Assembly: GCA_050184585.1 (NCBI GenBank)
Contig: JBFXAF010000008.1
Span: forward strand, 62,001 to 126,000
Source: JBFXAF01 sp050184585
GTDB taxonomy: Bacteria > Pseudomonadota > Alphaproteobacteria > Rhizobiales > Rhizobiaceae
Direction of reading: 5' to 3'
Length of the DNA: 64,000 bases
Shown: positions 42,968 through 51,377 of the stretch, piece after piece
Numbering within the stretch: position 1 is the stretch's first letter
How the letters are laid out: each line of letters starts with the position of its first letter
The notes under the pieces: generated by a model
What the model was told of the DNA's origin: nothing
Seen by the model: the letters and a program-made list of their open reading frames with translations, nothing else
The model's database searches: none
Program-made: the position numbers and the translations under genes

Positions 42968-44113
42968 ATGGCAAGGAAACTCGGAGTCGGCGTCGTCGGC
43001 TGCGGAAACATATCGGCCGCGTACTTCCGTCTCGCGCCGCTCTTCAAGGGCATCGAGATGCGCGCATGCGCGGACGTGAATCACGAGGCGGCGAAGGCCC
43101 GCGCCAAGGAGTTCGGCGTCCGGGCGGACACGGTCGAAGGCCTCTTGAAGGCCCGGGACATCGACATCGTCGTCAACCTGACCGTGCCGATCGCGCACTA
43201 CGCCGTGTCGAAGGCGGCGCTCGACGCCGGCAAGCATGTCTATTCGGAGAAGCCGTTCGTACTCTCGCTCAAGGACGGGCTTGATCTGAAGAAGCGGGCC
43301 GAGAAGAAGGGCGTTCGCGTCGGATCGGCGCCCGACACGTTCCTCGGCGGCGCGCACCAGCTGGCCCGCAACCTCATCGATTCGGGCAAGCTCGGCAGGA
43401 TCACCTCTGGAACCTGCCATGTGATGAGCCACGGCATGGAGCACTGGCATCCGAATCCGGACTTCTTCTTCCAGGCGGGCGGCGGACCGATCCTCGACCT
43501 CGGGCCGTACTACATCTCGAACCTGATCCAGCTCATCGGCCCCGTGCGGCAGGTGGCGGCGCTCGCCTCGACGCCGGCGCGCGAGCGCACCATCACGTCG
43601 AAGCCGCGCGCCGGGCAGAAGATCAAGGTGGAGACGCCGACGACGCTGTGCGCGCTGATCGAATTCCGCAATGGCGCGGTTGTCACCTTCAACGCGAGCT
43701 GGGACGTCTGGCAGCACGGCCACAAACCGATGGAGCTCTATGGCGAGGAAGGCACGATCCATGTGCCGGATCCGAACTTCTTCGGCGGCGAGGTCCGCTA
43801 CACGACCAAGGCCGACGAGGCGAAGAAATTCCCCAAGTGGGACCACCCCTTCGCGGTGCCGAACCAGCAGCACGCGACGGGCATGCTCGCCAACTACCGC
43901 ACCTCGGGGCTGGCCGACATGGCGATCGCGATCCAGGAGGGACGCCCGCACCGCTGCTCGCTGGAGGCGTCGCTGCACGCCGTCGATGTGATGACGGGCA
44001 TCCTCAAGTCCGGCGAGACCGGCAGGTTCGTGACGATGCAGACGACCTGCGAGCGACCGGCGGCGCTGGGCGTGAAGGAGGCAAGGGCCCTGATGGCGCC
44101 CAAGCGGAAGTAG
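42968..44113 (+). CDS. Gfo/Idh/MocA-family NAD(P)-dependent sugar dehydrogenase
   Basis: A 381-aa dehydrogenase. The N-terminal Rossmann motif is VGVVGCGNISAAYFRLA, and the family marker EKP with its lysine is in HVYSEKPFVLSL. The second family motif, GGGPILDLGPYYISNLIQLI, contains the aspartate near the active site. It may oxidise or reduce a sugar or a cyclitol supplied by the upstream importer. Confidence 0.9.
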   Translation: MARKLGVGVVGCGNISAAYFRLAPLFKGIEMRACADVNHEAAKARAKEFGVRADTVEGLLKARDIDIVVNLTVPIAHYAVSKAALDAGKHVYSEKPFVLSLKDGLDLKKRAEKKGVRVGSAPDTFLGGAHQLARNLIDSGKLGRITSGTCHVMSHGMEHWHPNPDFFFQAGGGPILDLGPYYISNLIQLIGPVRQVAALASTPARERTITSKPRAGQKIKVETPTTLCALIEFRNGAVVTFNASWDVWQHGHKPMELYGEEGTIHVPDPNFFGGEVRYTTKADEAKKFPKWDHPFAVPNQQHATGMLANYRTSGLADMAIAIQEGRPHRCSLEASLHAVDVMTGILKSGETGRFVTMQTTCERPAALGVKEARALMAPKRK

Positions 44114-44126
44114 GTCGCTGGACCTA

Positions 44127-44159
44127 GACCGCCCCGCCCACCGGCGGATAGGGGCGGTC
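44127..44159 (+). terminator. hairpin between the dehydrogenase and aldo/keto reductase genes
   Basis: GACCGCCCC (44127-44135) pairs exactly with 44151-44159 over a 15-base loop. No T-run follows, so partial termination or message protection is more likely than a full stop. Confidence 0.5.
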
Positions 44160-44183
44160 GGTCCACTACCGAAAGGAAAACCC

Positions 44184-45233
44184 ATGAGCTGGCAACCCGC
44201 CGACGACCGCTACGCGACGATGACCTACAACCGATGCGGCAGGTCGGGGCTGAAGCTGCCGGCCATCTCGCTCGGGCTGTGGCACAATTTTGGCGAGGAC
44301 ACGCCGCACCGGCTGAAGATCGAACTCTGCCGCAAGGCCTTCGACCTGGGCATCACCCATTTCGACCTCGCCAACAATTACGGACCGCCGCCGGGATCGG
44401 CCGAGACCGCGTTCGGCGAAATCCTGCGAACCGACTTCGCCGGCTACCGCGACGAACTCGTCATCTCGACCAAGGCCGGCTACGGCATGTGGCCCGGACC
44501 CTATGGCGAATGGGGCAGCCGCAAGTACCTCATCTCCAGCCTCGACCAGAGCCTGAAGCGGCTGGGGCTCGACTACGTGGACATCTTCTATTCGCACCGC
44601 TACGACCCGGATACGCCGCTGGAAGAGACGATGATGGCGCTCGACCGGGCCGTGCGGTCCGGCAAGGCGCTCTATGCCGGCATCTCGTCCTACAACTCGC
44701 AGCGCACGCGCGAGGCGGCCGACATCCTGCGGAGCCTCGGCACGCCGGTTCTCATCCACCAGCCGAGCTATTCGATGATCAACCGATGGATCGAGGAGGA
44801 CGGCCTGCTCGATACGCTCGACGGGCTCGGCATCGGCTCGATCGTCTTTTCACCGCTGGCGCAAGGCATGCTGACCGACAAGTACCTCGCCGGCATCCCG
44901 GCGGAGAGCCGCGCCGCGCAGGGCAAGTCGCTCCGGCAATCGTTCCTCAACGACAAGACGATCACCAATATCAGGGCGCTCAACGAGATCGCCGGGCGGC
45001 GCGGCCAGACGCTGGCGCAAATGGCGCTCGCCTGGGTCCTGAGGAAGGACCGGGTGACGACGGCGCTGATCGGCGCGAGCAGCCCGGCGCAGATCGAAGA
45101 CTGCGTCGGAGCGCTGAAGACCCGCGACTTCAGCGCAGCCGAACTTGCCGAGATCGACCAGTATGCGCGCGAGGGCGACATCAACCTCTGGGCCGCTTCG
45201 GCCGAGCGCAAAGGGCCTGCGCGCCAGCACTAG
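44184..45233 (+). CDS. aldo/keto reductase, L-glyceraldehyde-3-phosphate reductase type
   Basis: A 349-aa TIM-barrel NADPH reductase of the YghZ/MgrA group (AKR14). Visible motifs are FDLANNYGPPPGSAE (catalytic D and Y), ELVISTKAGYGMWPGPYG (catalytic lysine), DIFYSHRYDPDTPLEE (catalytic histidine), IHQPSYSMINRWIE and ALIGASSPAQIEDCV. AAGGAAAA precedes ATG 44184. It probably reduces a sugar-derived aldehyde in this locus or detoxifies reactive aldehydes. Confidence 0.9.
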   Translation: MSWQPADDRYATMTYNRCGRSGLKLPAISLGLWHNFGEDTPHRLKIELCRKAFDLGITHFDLANNYGPPPGSAETAFGEILRTDFAGYRDELVISTKAGYGMWPGPYGEWGSRKYLISSLDQSLKRLGLDYVDIFYSHRYDPDTPLEETMMALDRAVRSGKALYAGISSYNSQRTREAADILRSLGTPVLIHQPSYSMINRWIEEDGLLDTLDGLGIGSIVFSPLAQGMLTDKYLAGIPAESRAAQGKSLRQSFLNDKTITNIRALNEIAGRRGQTLAQMALAWVLRKDRVTTALIGASSPAQIEDCVGALKTRDFSAAELAEIDQYAREGDINLWAASAERKGPARQH

Positions 45234-45241
45234 GACGAGAG

Positions 45242-46849
45242 ATGATCCGCAACCCGATCCTGCCCGGCTTCAATCCCGATCCGTCGATCTGCCGGGTGGG
45301 CGGCGACTACTACATCGCCACCTCCACCTTCGAGTGGTATCCCGGTGTGCAGATCCATCATTCCACGGATCTCGTGAACTGGCGGCTGGTGAAGCGGCCG
45401 CTGGAACGCGCGGCGCAGCTCGACATGCGGGGCAATCCGGATTCCGGCGGCATCTGGGCGCCCTGCCTGTCGCATGCCGACGGGCTGTTCTGGCTCGTCT
45501 ACACCGACGTCAAGCGCATCGACGGCAACTTCAAGGACGCGCACAACTACATCGTCACGGCGCCGTCGATCGAAGGCCCATGGTCGGATCCGGTCTACGT
45601 CAATTCCAGCGGCTTCGACCCCTCGCTGTTCCATGACGATGATGGGCGCAAATGGTTCCTGAACATGGTCTGGAACCACGTCTCGAGCGGCGTCGGCGGC
45701 CAGCCGAAGCATCCATCCTTCGCCGGAATCCTGCTTCAGGAGTACGACGCGGAGGCAGGCAGGCTGATCGGGCCGGTGAGAAATGTCTTCGCCGGCAGCG
45801 CGCATGGGCTGGTCGAGGGACCGCACCTCTTCAGGAAGAACGGCTGGTACTACCTCACCACCGCCGAAGGCGGCACCGGATACGACCACGCCGTCACGAT
45901 GGCGCGCTCACGAGACATCGGAGGGCCATACGAGATGCATCCCGCCACGCATCTCATCACGTCGAAGGACGCGCCCGACGCGGTGCTGCAGCGCGCCGGC
46001 CATGGTCAGATCGTCGAGACGCCCGATGGCCAGACCTACCACACTCACCTGACTTCGCGACCGCTGCCGGGGCTGCGGCGCTCGCCGCTCGGCCGCGAGA
46101 CGGCGATCCAGAAATGCGTCTGGAAGGATGACGGCTGGCTCTATCTCGAACATGGCGGGCAGGCGCCGGCGGTCGACGTTCCGGCGCCCTCCCCGGCCGA
46201 GCGGGTCGAGCGGCCGCTGTCCATGCGCCGCGACTTCGGCGATGGCGCCTTGCCGTCGGAATTCCAGTGGCTGCGCACGCCGCATCCCGAGCGGCTGTTC
46301 GAGATGAGCAAGGGCGGACTGAGGCTGTTTGCCCGCGAATCGATCGGCAGCTGGTACGAACAGGCGCTGGTGGCGCGCCGCCAGGAGGATTTCGCGTTCC
46401 GCGCCGAGACAAGCGTGGCTTTCGCGCCGGAACATTTCCAGCAGGCCGCGGGCCTGACGCACTACTACAACCGCCACAAATTCCATTTCGCCGGCGTCAC
46501 CCACGACGCGCGACGCGGGCGGGTGCTGACGATCCTGTCATGCCCCGGCGTGTGGCCGGACGGAAAGCTGGACTTCCCGCTGCGCGAGCCGATCCCCGTG
46601 CCCGGGGACGCGGCGGTGCGCCTGGCGGCCGAGGTCGACGGCGCCTCGCTGCAATTCTTCTGGCACGACGGCGGCGGGTGGATTTCGCTCGGCCCGGTGC
46701 TGGACGCCAGCGTCATCTCGGACGAGGGCGGACGCGGGGAACATGGCTCCTTCACCGGAGCCTTCATCGGGATGGCCGCCTTCGACACCAGCGGCGGCGG
46801 CGCGCGGGCGGACTTCAGCTACTTCGAATACACCCGTCGCGGCGGCTGA
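45242..46849 (+). CDS. glycoside hydrolase family 43, beta-xylosidase
   Basis: A 535-aa enzyme with no signal peptide, so it probably acts in the cytoplasm on imported oligosaccharides. The five-bladed propeller carries the catalytic base D13 (FNPDPSI), the pKa modulator D126 (SGFDPSLFH) and the acid E192 (LVEGPHLF). A C-terminal beta-sandwich (about 325-535) is typical of XynB-type xylosidases. It releases xylose or arabinose from the ends of xylo-oligosaccharides. It is the last gene of the LacI-controlled locus, eight bases after the reductase. Confidence 0.93.
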   Translation: MIRNPILPGFNPDPSICRVGGDYYIATSTFEWYPGVQIHHSTDLVNWRLVKRPLERAAQLDMRGNPDSGGIWAPCLSHADGLFWLVYTDVKRIDGNFKDAHNYIVTAPSIEGPWSDPVYVNSSGFDPSLFHDDDGRKWFLNMVWNHVSSGVGGQPKHPSFAGILLQEYDAEAGRLIGPVRNVFAGSAHGLVEGPHLFRKNGWYYLTTAEGGTGYDHAVTMARSRDIGGPYEMHPATHLITSKDAPDAVLQRAGHGQIVETPDGQTYHTHLTSRPLPGLRRSPLGRETAIQKCVWKDDGWLYLEHGGQAPAVDVPAPSPAERVERPLSMRRDFGDGALPSEFQWLRTPHPERLFEMSKGGLRLFARESIGSWYEQALVARRQEDFAFRAETSVAFAPEHFQQAAGLTHYYNRHKFHFAGVTHDARRGRVLTILSCPGVWPDGKLDFPLREPIPVPGDAAVRLAAEVDGASLQFFWHDGGGWISLGPVLDASVISDEGGRGEHGSFTGAFIGMAAFDTSGGGARADFSYFEYTRRGG

Positions 46850-46865
46850 CCGCCGCCGCGACGGG
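46833..46865. terminator. bidirectional hairpin between the xylosidase and the trypsin-like protease
   Basis: A perfect 13-bp stem, CCCGTCGCGGCGG (46833-46845) with 46853-46865, overlapping the xylosidase stop codon and placed between convergent genes. There is no T-run on either side. Confidence 0.6.
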
Positions 46866-46872
46866 CGTGGTG

Positions 46873-47994
46873 CTACTGCGCGGCCGGCTTCTCGGCGGTG
46901 CCGACACCGTCGTCACTTCCACCGGCGGCCTCGCCGCCATCCGCGGCGCCCGGCTCGGCGCGACCGCCATTGGCCGCTATGACTGTCTCGATCCAATCCG
47001 AGTAGCGGCTGATGCGCGTATAGACGCCCCAGGCATTCTCATGGCCGCAGGCGAGATCGGCGTCCACCGGACCGTCGCCCCAGCTCACGATGCCAAGCTG
47101 GCGGTTGCCTTCGGGCGTCTGGACGAAGAGCGGACCGCCGCTGTCGCCGTTGCAGGCGTCGCGGCCGCCCTTCTGAAGACCCGCGCACATCATGTTGTCG
47201 GTGAGCGGATCGGCCATGGTGCCGGCCAGCGCCTCAGAGGCGGAGGCGATCGAGTCGTCCGAGAACCGCATCTTGGACGCCCAGGACTTCAGCAGCCGCT
47301 GCAGGTCGTTCTTGTAGATGCTCTTCAAGCCGCTGTTGCAGGTGGCGTTCGGCACCATCTCGATCTCTGTCTCCATCAGGTCGACGGGCGCGACACCGCC
47401 TTCCACGAGGCCCCAGCCAATGACCATGGCCTTGCCGGTATCGGGATCCGGCCCGCTGGGCAGCGCGATCGTCGGCGTGCTCGTCGCCTCCGCGAGCTTG
47501 ATGAGCGCGATGTCGTTGTCGACGCTCACTCCGGTCCAACCCTCGTTCACGAAGAACTTCTCCGGCTTGAAACGGCGTCCTTCGGTCAGTGCCGTGGCGC
47601 CGACCAGGACCGTGACGTCGCTCGGCCGCGGCGCCCATTCGCCGACCTGGCCATCGGACAGGCAGTGCGCCGCGGTCAGCACCCAATTGGGCGCGATCAG
47701 GCTGGCGCCGCAGAACTGGGCCTGCGCCTGGGAAGCCGCGCTGGAATCCAGGCGCGGCGAATAGAGCAGCGCGACCTGGAACGGCCATTCGCCCTTGTCG
47801 GCCTCGTTGCCGCCGAAGACGCGATCGCCCGAATCGGCCTGTTCGGCAAGCGCGGCCTCACGCGCCGCGGTCACCCGTTCGGCCGGGTTCAACTCGGGGC
47901 GCTGATACTCCTCCTGGGCGAACGAAGACGACACGAAGGCGACAGACAGCGCGGCCGACATGGCGAGCGTGTTGAGAATTCGATTGGCTGACAC
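46873..47994 (-). CDS. secreted trypsin-like serine protease (S1A) zymogen
   Basis: A 373-aa S1 protease. A signal peptide is cleaved after SSSFA (about residue 26), then a propeptide of about 30 residues ends at R58 in DRVFGG, which matches the activation site of trypsinogens. The triad is H110 (LTAAHCL), D161 (DNDIALIKL) and S285 (NGDSGGPLF). D279, six residues before the serine, predicts cleavage after Arg or Lys. A low-complexity acidic tail follows residue 345. I start at GTG 47994 because GGAGAA lies six bases upstream; the longer frame masks the signal peptide. Divergent from the V8-like protease gene. Confidence 0.9.
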   Translation of the reverse strand: MSANRILNTLAMSAALSVAFVSSSFAQEEYQRPELNPAERVTAAREAALAEQADSGDRVFGGNEADKGEWPFQVALLYSPRLDSSAASQAQAQFCGASLIAPNWVLTAAHCLSDGQVGEWAPRPSDVTVLVGATALTEGRRFKPEKFFVNEGWTGVSVDNDIALIKLAEATSTPTIALPSGPDPDTGKAMVIGWGLVEGGVAPVDLMETEIEMVPNATCNSGLKSIYKNDLQRLLKSWASKMRFSDDSIASASEALAGTMADPLTDNMMCAGLQKGGRDACNGDSGGPLFVQTPEGNRQLGIVSWGDGPVDADLACGHENAWGVYTRISRYSDWIETVIAANGGRAEPGAADGGEAAGGSDDGVGTAEKPAAQ

Positions 47995-48356
47995 GGATTG
48001 TTCTCCAGAATGATGGCCGGTCATAACCGAACCCGGCGCTATCGAAAAGGAGCGAGCCCCCGGGCCCGCTTCGGCCAGTCGGTCCGAAATTCGGGGAGAA
48101 ATTGTGGCGGCAGCCTCCATTCGCCGCAATCGCATCGACGCGCGGAAACCATTTCCGCAATCAGGGCTTGCGCACGGCTTCCTTTCAGCACCCGAATTTT
48201 GCATGATGGGAGGGCGATTTTCGCGCCGATCCGCCGTTCCCTGGCCCCTTGAATGACGCCCAGAACCCCCGCAGGAATTATTTTCGGGGGACCAAAATCT
48301 GGACATCATCCTAGGGTTCCTAGCGGCTCCTTGCTGACTTTTGGGAGAGTCCCACA
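47995..48356. other. shared upstream region of two divergent protease genes
   Basis: This 362-base gap has no recognisable gene. It is less GC-rich in patches (for example GGAATTATTTTCGGGG near 48275) and should hold both promoters. CCTAGGGTTCCTAG near 48310 is a small near-palindrome that could be a regulator site. GGGAGAG just before 48357 is the ribosome binding site of the V8-like protease. Confidence 0.5.
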
Positions 48357-49436
48357 ATGACGAAACTTACAAACAGGATCGCCTTCGCGGCGATGGTATC
48401 GACTGCCGTCTGGGCCGTGCCCTCACTGGCCCAGGATCTGTCGGCCGGCAGCGAAGGCAATGGCGAGGCTCCGCGCAGCGGCCTGACCGAGGGCTTCACG
48501 CTCCGCGGCAAGCCGATGGCGACGCCGCAGCTCGAGCCGGGCGAAGAGACGCGCGCCGGCCCACTGACCGACGAAGCAGCCGTGATCAAGTCCTTCACCG
48601 CCGTGGGCAGGTCCCGCGACGGCAAGGAGATCCGGGTCGAGGCGCCCGAAGAAGTGCGCGACGCGATCAAGGCGATGACGGCGCCGGAAAAGACCGAGGC
48701 CCCGGCAAAGGACGCCGTCGATCCGGCCTTCGCAGAGGATGACCGCACGGTGTTCGGGTCGGACGACCGCGTCCAGATCAAGAACACCAAGACCTATCCG
48801 TTTCGCGTGATCGGCTACCTGGAGTCGAAGTCGCCCTCGGGCAACTACTCCTCGTGCACCGGCACGCTGATCGGACCGCGCACAGTGCTGACGGCGGCTC
48901 ACTGCCTCTATAACCACGAGGAAGAGGGCGGGTGGCTCGACGAGTTCTTCTTCGTGCCCGGCCTCAATGGCTTCACCGCGGACGATGCGCCGTTCGGCGG
49001 CTATGCCTACGAGACCGCGTACATCGTCGAGGGCTACATCACGAACTACCAGGGCTACTATGGCTCGGTGGTTCCGTGGGACCTCGGCGTGGTGACGTTG
49101 CAGGATCCGATCGGTGACCATGTCGGCTGGCTGGGCTACAACAACTTCGAAGACCTCGGCGACTTCAGCGCCAACATCGTCGGCTATCCGGGCGACAAGC
49201 CGGCCGGCACGATGTGGCGCGCCAGCTGCAACGTGCTGTCGGAGAACATCGAAGGCGACTACTTCCAGTACGATTGCGATACCTGGCCGGGCACGAGCGG
49301 CAGCGCCGTCTACGCGCTCGACGGCAACAACCAGCGCGTGATCGTCGGCGTCAACGTGGCCGAAAGCCCCGTCGCGAACACGGCCGTGCGCATCAACGCC
49401 GGCTACAAGGCCTGGATCGACAGCCTGAACCAGTAA
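48357..49436 (+). CDS. secreted V8-like (glutamyl endopeptidase type) serine protease
   Basis: A 359-aa S1B-type protease. A signal peptide is cleaved near SLAQ (residue 26), a long propeptide of about 105 residues follows, and the protease fold starts near VFGSDDR (132-138). The triad is H182 (LTAAHCLY), D242 (VPWDLGVV) and S314 (PGTSGSAVY). The pattern of GTSGS with few cysteines matches V8/glutamyl endopeptidases rather than trypsin. The propeptide is rich in acidic residues. It faces a trypsin-like zymogen gene across a common promoter region, so one could activate the other. Confidence 0.9.
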   Translation: MTKLTNRIAFAAMVSTAVWAVPSLAQDLSAGSEGNGEAPRSGLTEGFTLRGKPMATPQLEPGEETRAGPLTDEAAVIKSFTAVGRSRDGKEIRVEAPEEVRDAIKAMTAPEKTEAPAKDAVDPAFAEDDRTVFGSDDRVQIKNTKTYPFRVIGYLESKSPSGNYSSCTGTLIGPRTVLTAAHCLYNHEEEGGWLDEFFFVPGLNGFTADDAPFGGYAYETAYIVEGYITNYQGYYGSVVPWDLGVVTLQDPIGDHVGWLGYNNFEDLGDFSANIVGYPGDKPAGTMWRASCNVLSENIEGDYFQYDCDTWPGTSGSAVYALDGNNQRVIVGVNVAESPVANTAVRINAGYKAWIDSLNQ

Positions 49437-49454
49437 GCTTCGGCTAAAGACTTG

Positions 49455-49484
49455 ACGCCGGCGGTGGCTGCCCACCGCCGGCGT
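49455..49484 (+). terminator. rho-independent-type terminator after the V8-like protease
   Basis: A perfect 13-bp stem, ACGCCGGCGGTGG with its complement across CTGC, followed by TTGCGTTT. It separates the protease transcript from the MORN-repeat gene. Confidence 0.8.
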
Positions 49485-49579
49485 TTGCGTTTCCCGGCCG
49501 GTCGTTCCGGCTGTTGCACGGCCGACCGGCGCGCGGCTATCCTCCCCGGACAGTCCGAGGACCAGCGCACGGGGGAATC

Positions 49580-51373
49580 ATGGTCGGAACGCGAGCCTTG
49601 CTGGCAACCGCCGGTTTCTTCCTGCTGGCGTGTTCGGCGGGCGCTAAAGCCGACGACGAGCGAGGGGCCGCATGGGCCCAACGCGCGCAGATCGTCTATC
49701 TGGGCGAAAGCCGTTCGGTGGAGCGGCGCATCGTGCGTGTGCGCGACCCCCATCCCGACAAGAACCTCGAATTCGTCTGGGAACCCGATCCGGCCGATCC
49801 GCTTGCCACCATCGCCGCCGACGGAACGGTCAACGGCAAGGGCACGCTGACCTGGCGCGTGCGCGGCACGGCGAGCTACGACCCGCGCGGCGTGTACAGC
49901 GTCTATCGCGGCGAGATGCGGGGCGGCCAGCCGCACGGCGAGGGCCGGCTCGAACTCCGCAGCGGGGCATTCTTCGACGGCGTTTGGGCCGAAGGCAGGA
50001 TGGAGGGGCGCGGCGTCTGGCTCGATGAGGCGGGCAACCGCTACGAAGGCGCCTTCCGCGCGGGCGTTGCGCATGGCGCGGGCCGCTACCTGTCGCGCAC
50101 TGGCGAGATCTTCGCGGGTACGTTCGACGGCGGTCAACGGCATGGCAAGGGAACGACCACCATGGCCGGCGGCACGCGCTACGAATCGACATGGGACCGC
50201 GGAAAGGAAGTCGGCGGCAACCGTCCGGACGCGCTGGCCGACGCGCGCATCGGCGGCCTCATCAAGGCGCAGTCCGGAGGCGACGCGGACCGCCTCGAGA
50301 TCAGCGCGGTCGTCGACGAGCGCATGAACCAGGAAGCGGGAATGCAGTACCAGCACCTGGTTCAGGAACAGGACATCGCCATCTATCCGCGCGACGAGGA
50401 GGTGAACAACGCCTGGAACGGCACCGGCGCCATCGGCGGCGACTACATCTTTGCCGGGGTCGACTGGGAGGACGGCGCGCCCGCCTTCGTCGAGGTCGGC
50501 GTTCAAACGACCGACGGAGGGCGGGCGAAGATGGAGGGGCTCGAACTGCAGGTCGCCTACAGCGACGCCTACCGCAAGCCCATGATGTCGATCGAGCAGC
50601 ACCTCGGCTGCGTCGGCTTCCGGCCGACGTTTTCGTTCCTGAACCACGGCTGGGGGGCGGTCCGCGATGCGACGATAACCATCGCATTCCGCGGCCTCGA
50701 CCACGAGGGGCCGACCAGCCGCGGCTTCACCCGCACTATCGCCAACTTCGACAACGGGATCGACGTGGACATCGAGGACGTGCTGGCGGAGGCCGGCGTC
50801 GATACGGCGAAGCTGGCCGGCGAGCGTTTCTCGTGCCCGTCGGTCGAGGGGCTCGCGGTCTGCCGCAACAAGGTGATGAACGATGTCGGCTTCGGCGAGC
50901 TGCTCGAATACGTCTATGGCGACGACAAGCTGGCGACGATGGCGGTCGGCCGGGTGGACTATTCCTGGGAGGACGACCACGGGCGCGTGACGCAGCAGAG
51001 CGAACCGTTCCAGAGCGAGATCGCACTGACGACGATCGAGCTGCCGGTCGGGCTTGCCGAATGCGGCGACGGATTTGGCGGCTCGCCAGAGGCGCTACGC
51101 TACCAGGACATCGAGTTCCCCATCGGCCAGCAGAACTACGTCGTCGACCTACCGATGCGAGGCAACAAGAACATCGCATCCTATGCGGCGCGCCTGAAGA
51201 TGCGGGCCGCGATGACGTCGTTCCACAGTTTCGAGGTCGTTGCGAAGCTCGCGGACGGCAGCCAGCGGCGCTCTAAGCCGATCTCGTTCTACTATTTCCG
51301 CCCGCGGCCGTCCGACTTCCAGTCGTCGGTTCCGCTGCCGGCATGCTATCTCGACCCGTCGGGGGGTTGCTGA
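49580..51373 (+). CDS. MORN-repeat lipoprotein or exported protein
   Basis: A 597-aa protein of unknown function. The N-terminus has a hydrophobic segment ending in LLACSAG, a candidate lipobox with C18. Residues about 108-210 hold four to five MORN repeats (YRGEMRGGQPHGEGRL; FFDGVWAEGRMEGRGV; YEGAFRAGVAHGAGRY; FAGTFDGGQRHGKG). Residues 220-597 form a region I do not recognise, with four or more scattered cysteines and a proline-rich end (RPRPSDFQSSVPLPACYLDPS). ATG 49580 follows GGGGGAA. MORN repeats bind lipids or proteins in other systems. It is convergent with the Memo-CapA gene. Confidence 0.82.
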   Translation: MVGTRALLATAGFFLLACSAGAKADDERGAAWAQRAQIVYLGESRSVERRIVRVRDPHPDKNLEFVWEPDPADPLATIAADGTVNGKGTLTWRVRGTASYDPRGVYSVYRGEMRGGQPHGEGRLELRSGAFFDGVWAEGRMEGRGVWLDEAGNRYEGAFRAGVAHGAGRYLSRTGEIFAGTFDGGQRHGKGTTTMAGGTRYESTWDRGKEVGGNRPDALADARIGGLIKAQSGGDADRLEISAVVDERMNQEAGMQYQHLVQEQDIAIYPRDEEVNNAWNGTGAIGGDYIFAGVDWEDGAPAFVEVGVQTTDGGRAKMEGLELQVAYSDAYRKPMMSIEQHLGCVGFRPTFSFLNHGWGAVRDATITIAFRGLDHEGPTSRGFTRTIANFDNGIDVDIEDVLAEAGVDTAKLAGERFSCPSVEGLAVCRNKVMNDVGFGELLEYVYGDDKLATMAVGRVDYSWEDDHGRVTQQSEPFQSEIALTTIELPVGLAECGDGFGGSPEALRYQDIEFPIGQQNYVVDLPMRGNKNIASYAARLKMRAAMTSFHSFEVVAKLADGSQRRSKPISFYYFRPRPSDFQSSVPLPACYLDPSGGC

Positions 51374-51377
51374 CCGC

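Noticed and set aside
48025..48357. Extended N-terminus for the trypsin-like protease up to 48357
   Set aside because: It would bury the signal peptide and overlap the promoter region of the divergent gene. GTG 47994 has a good ribosome binding site.
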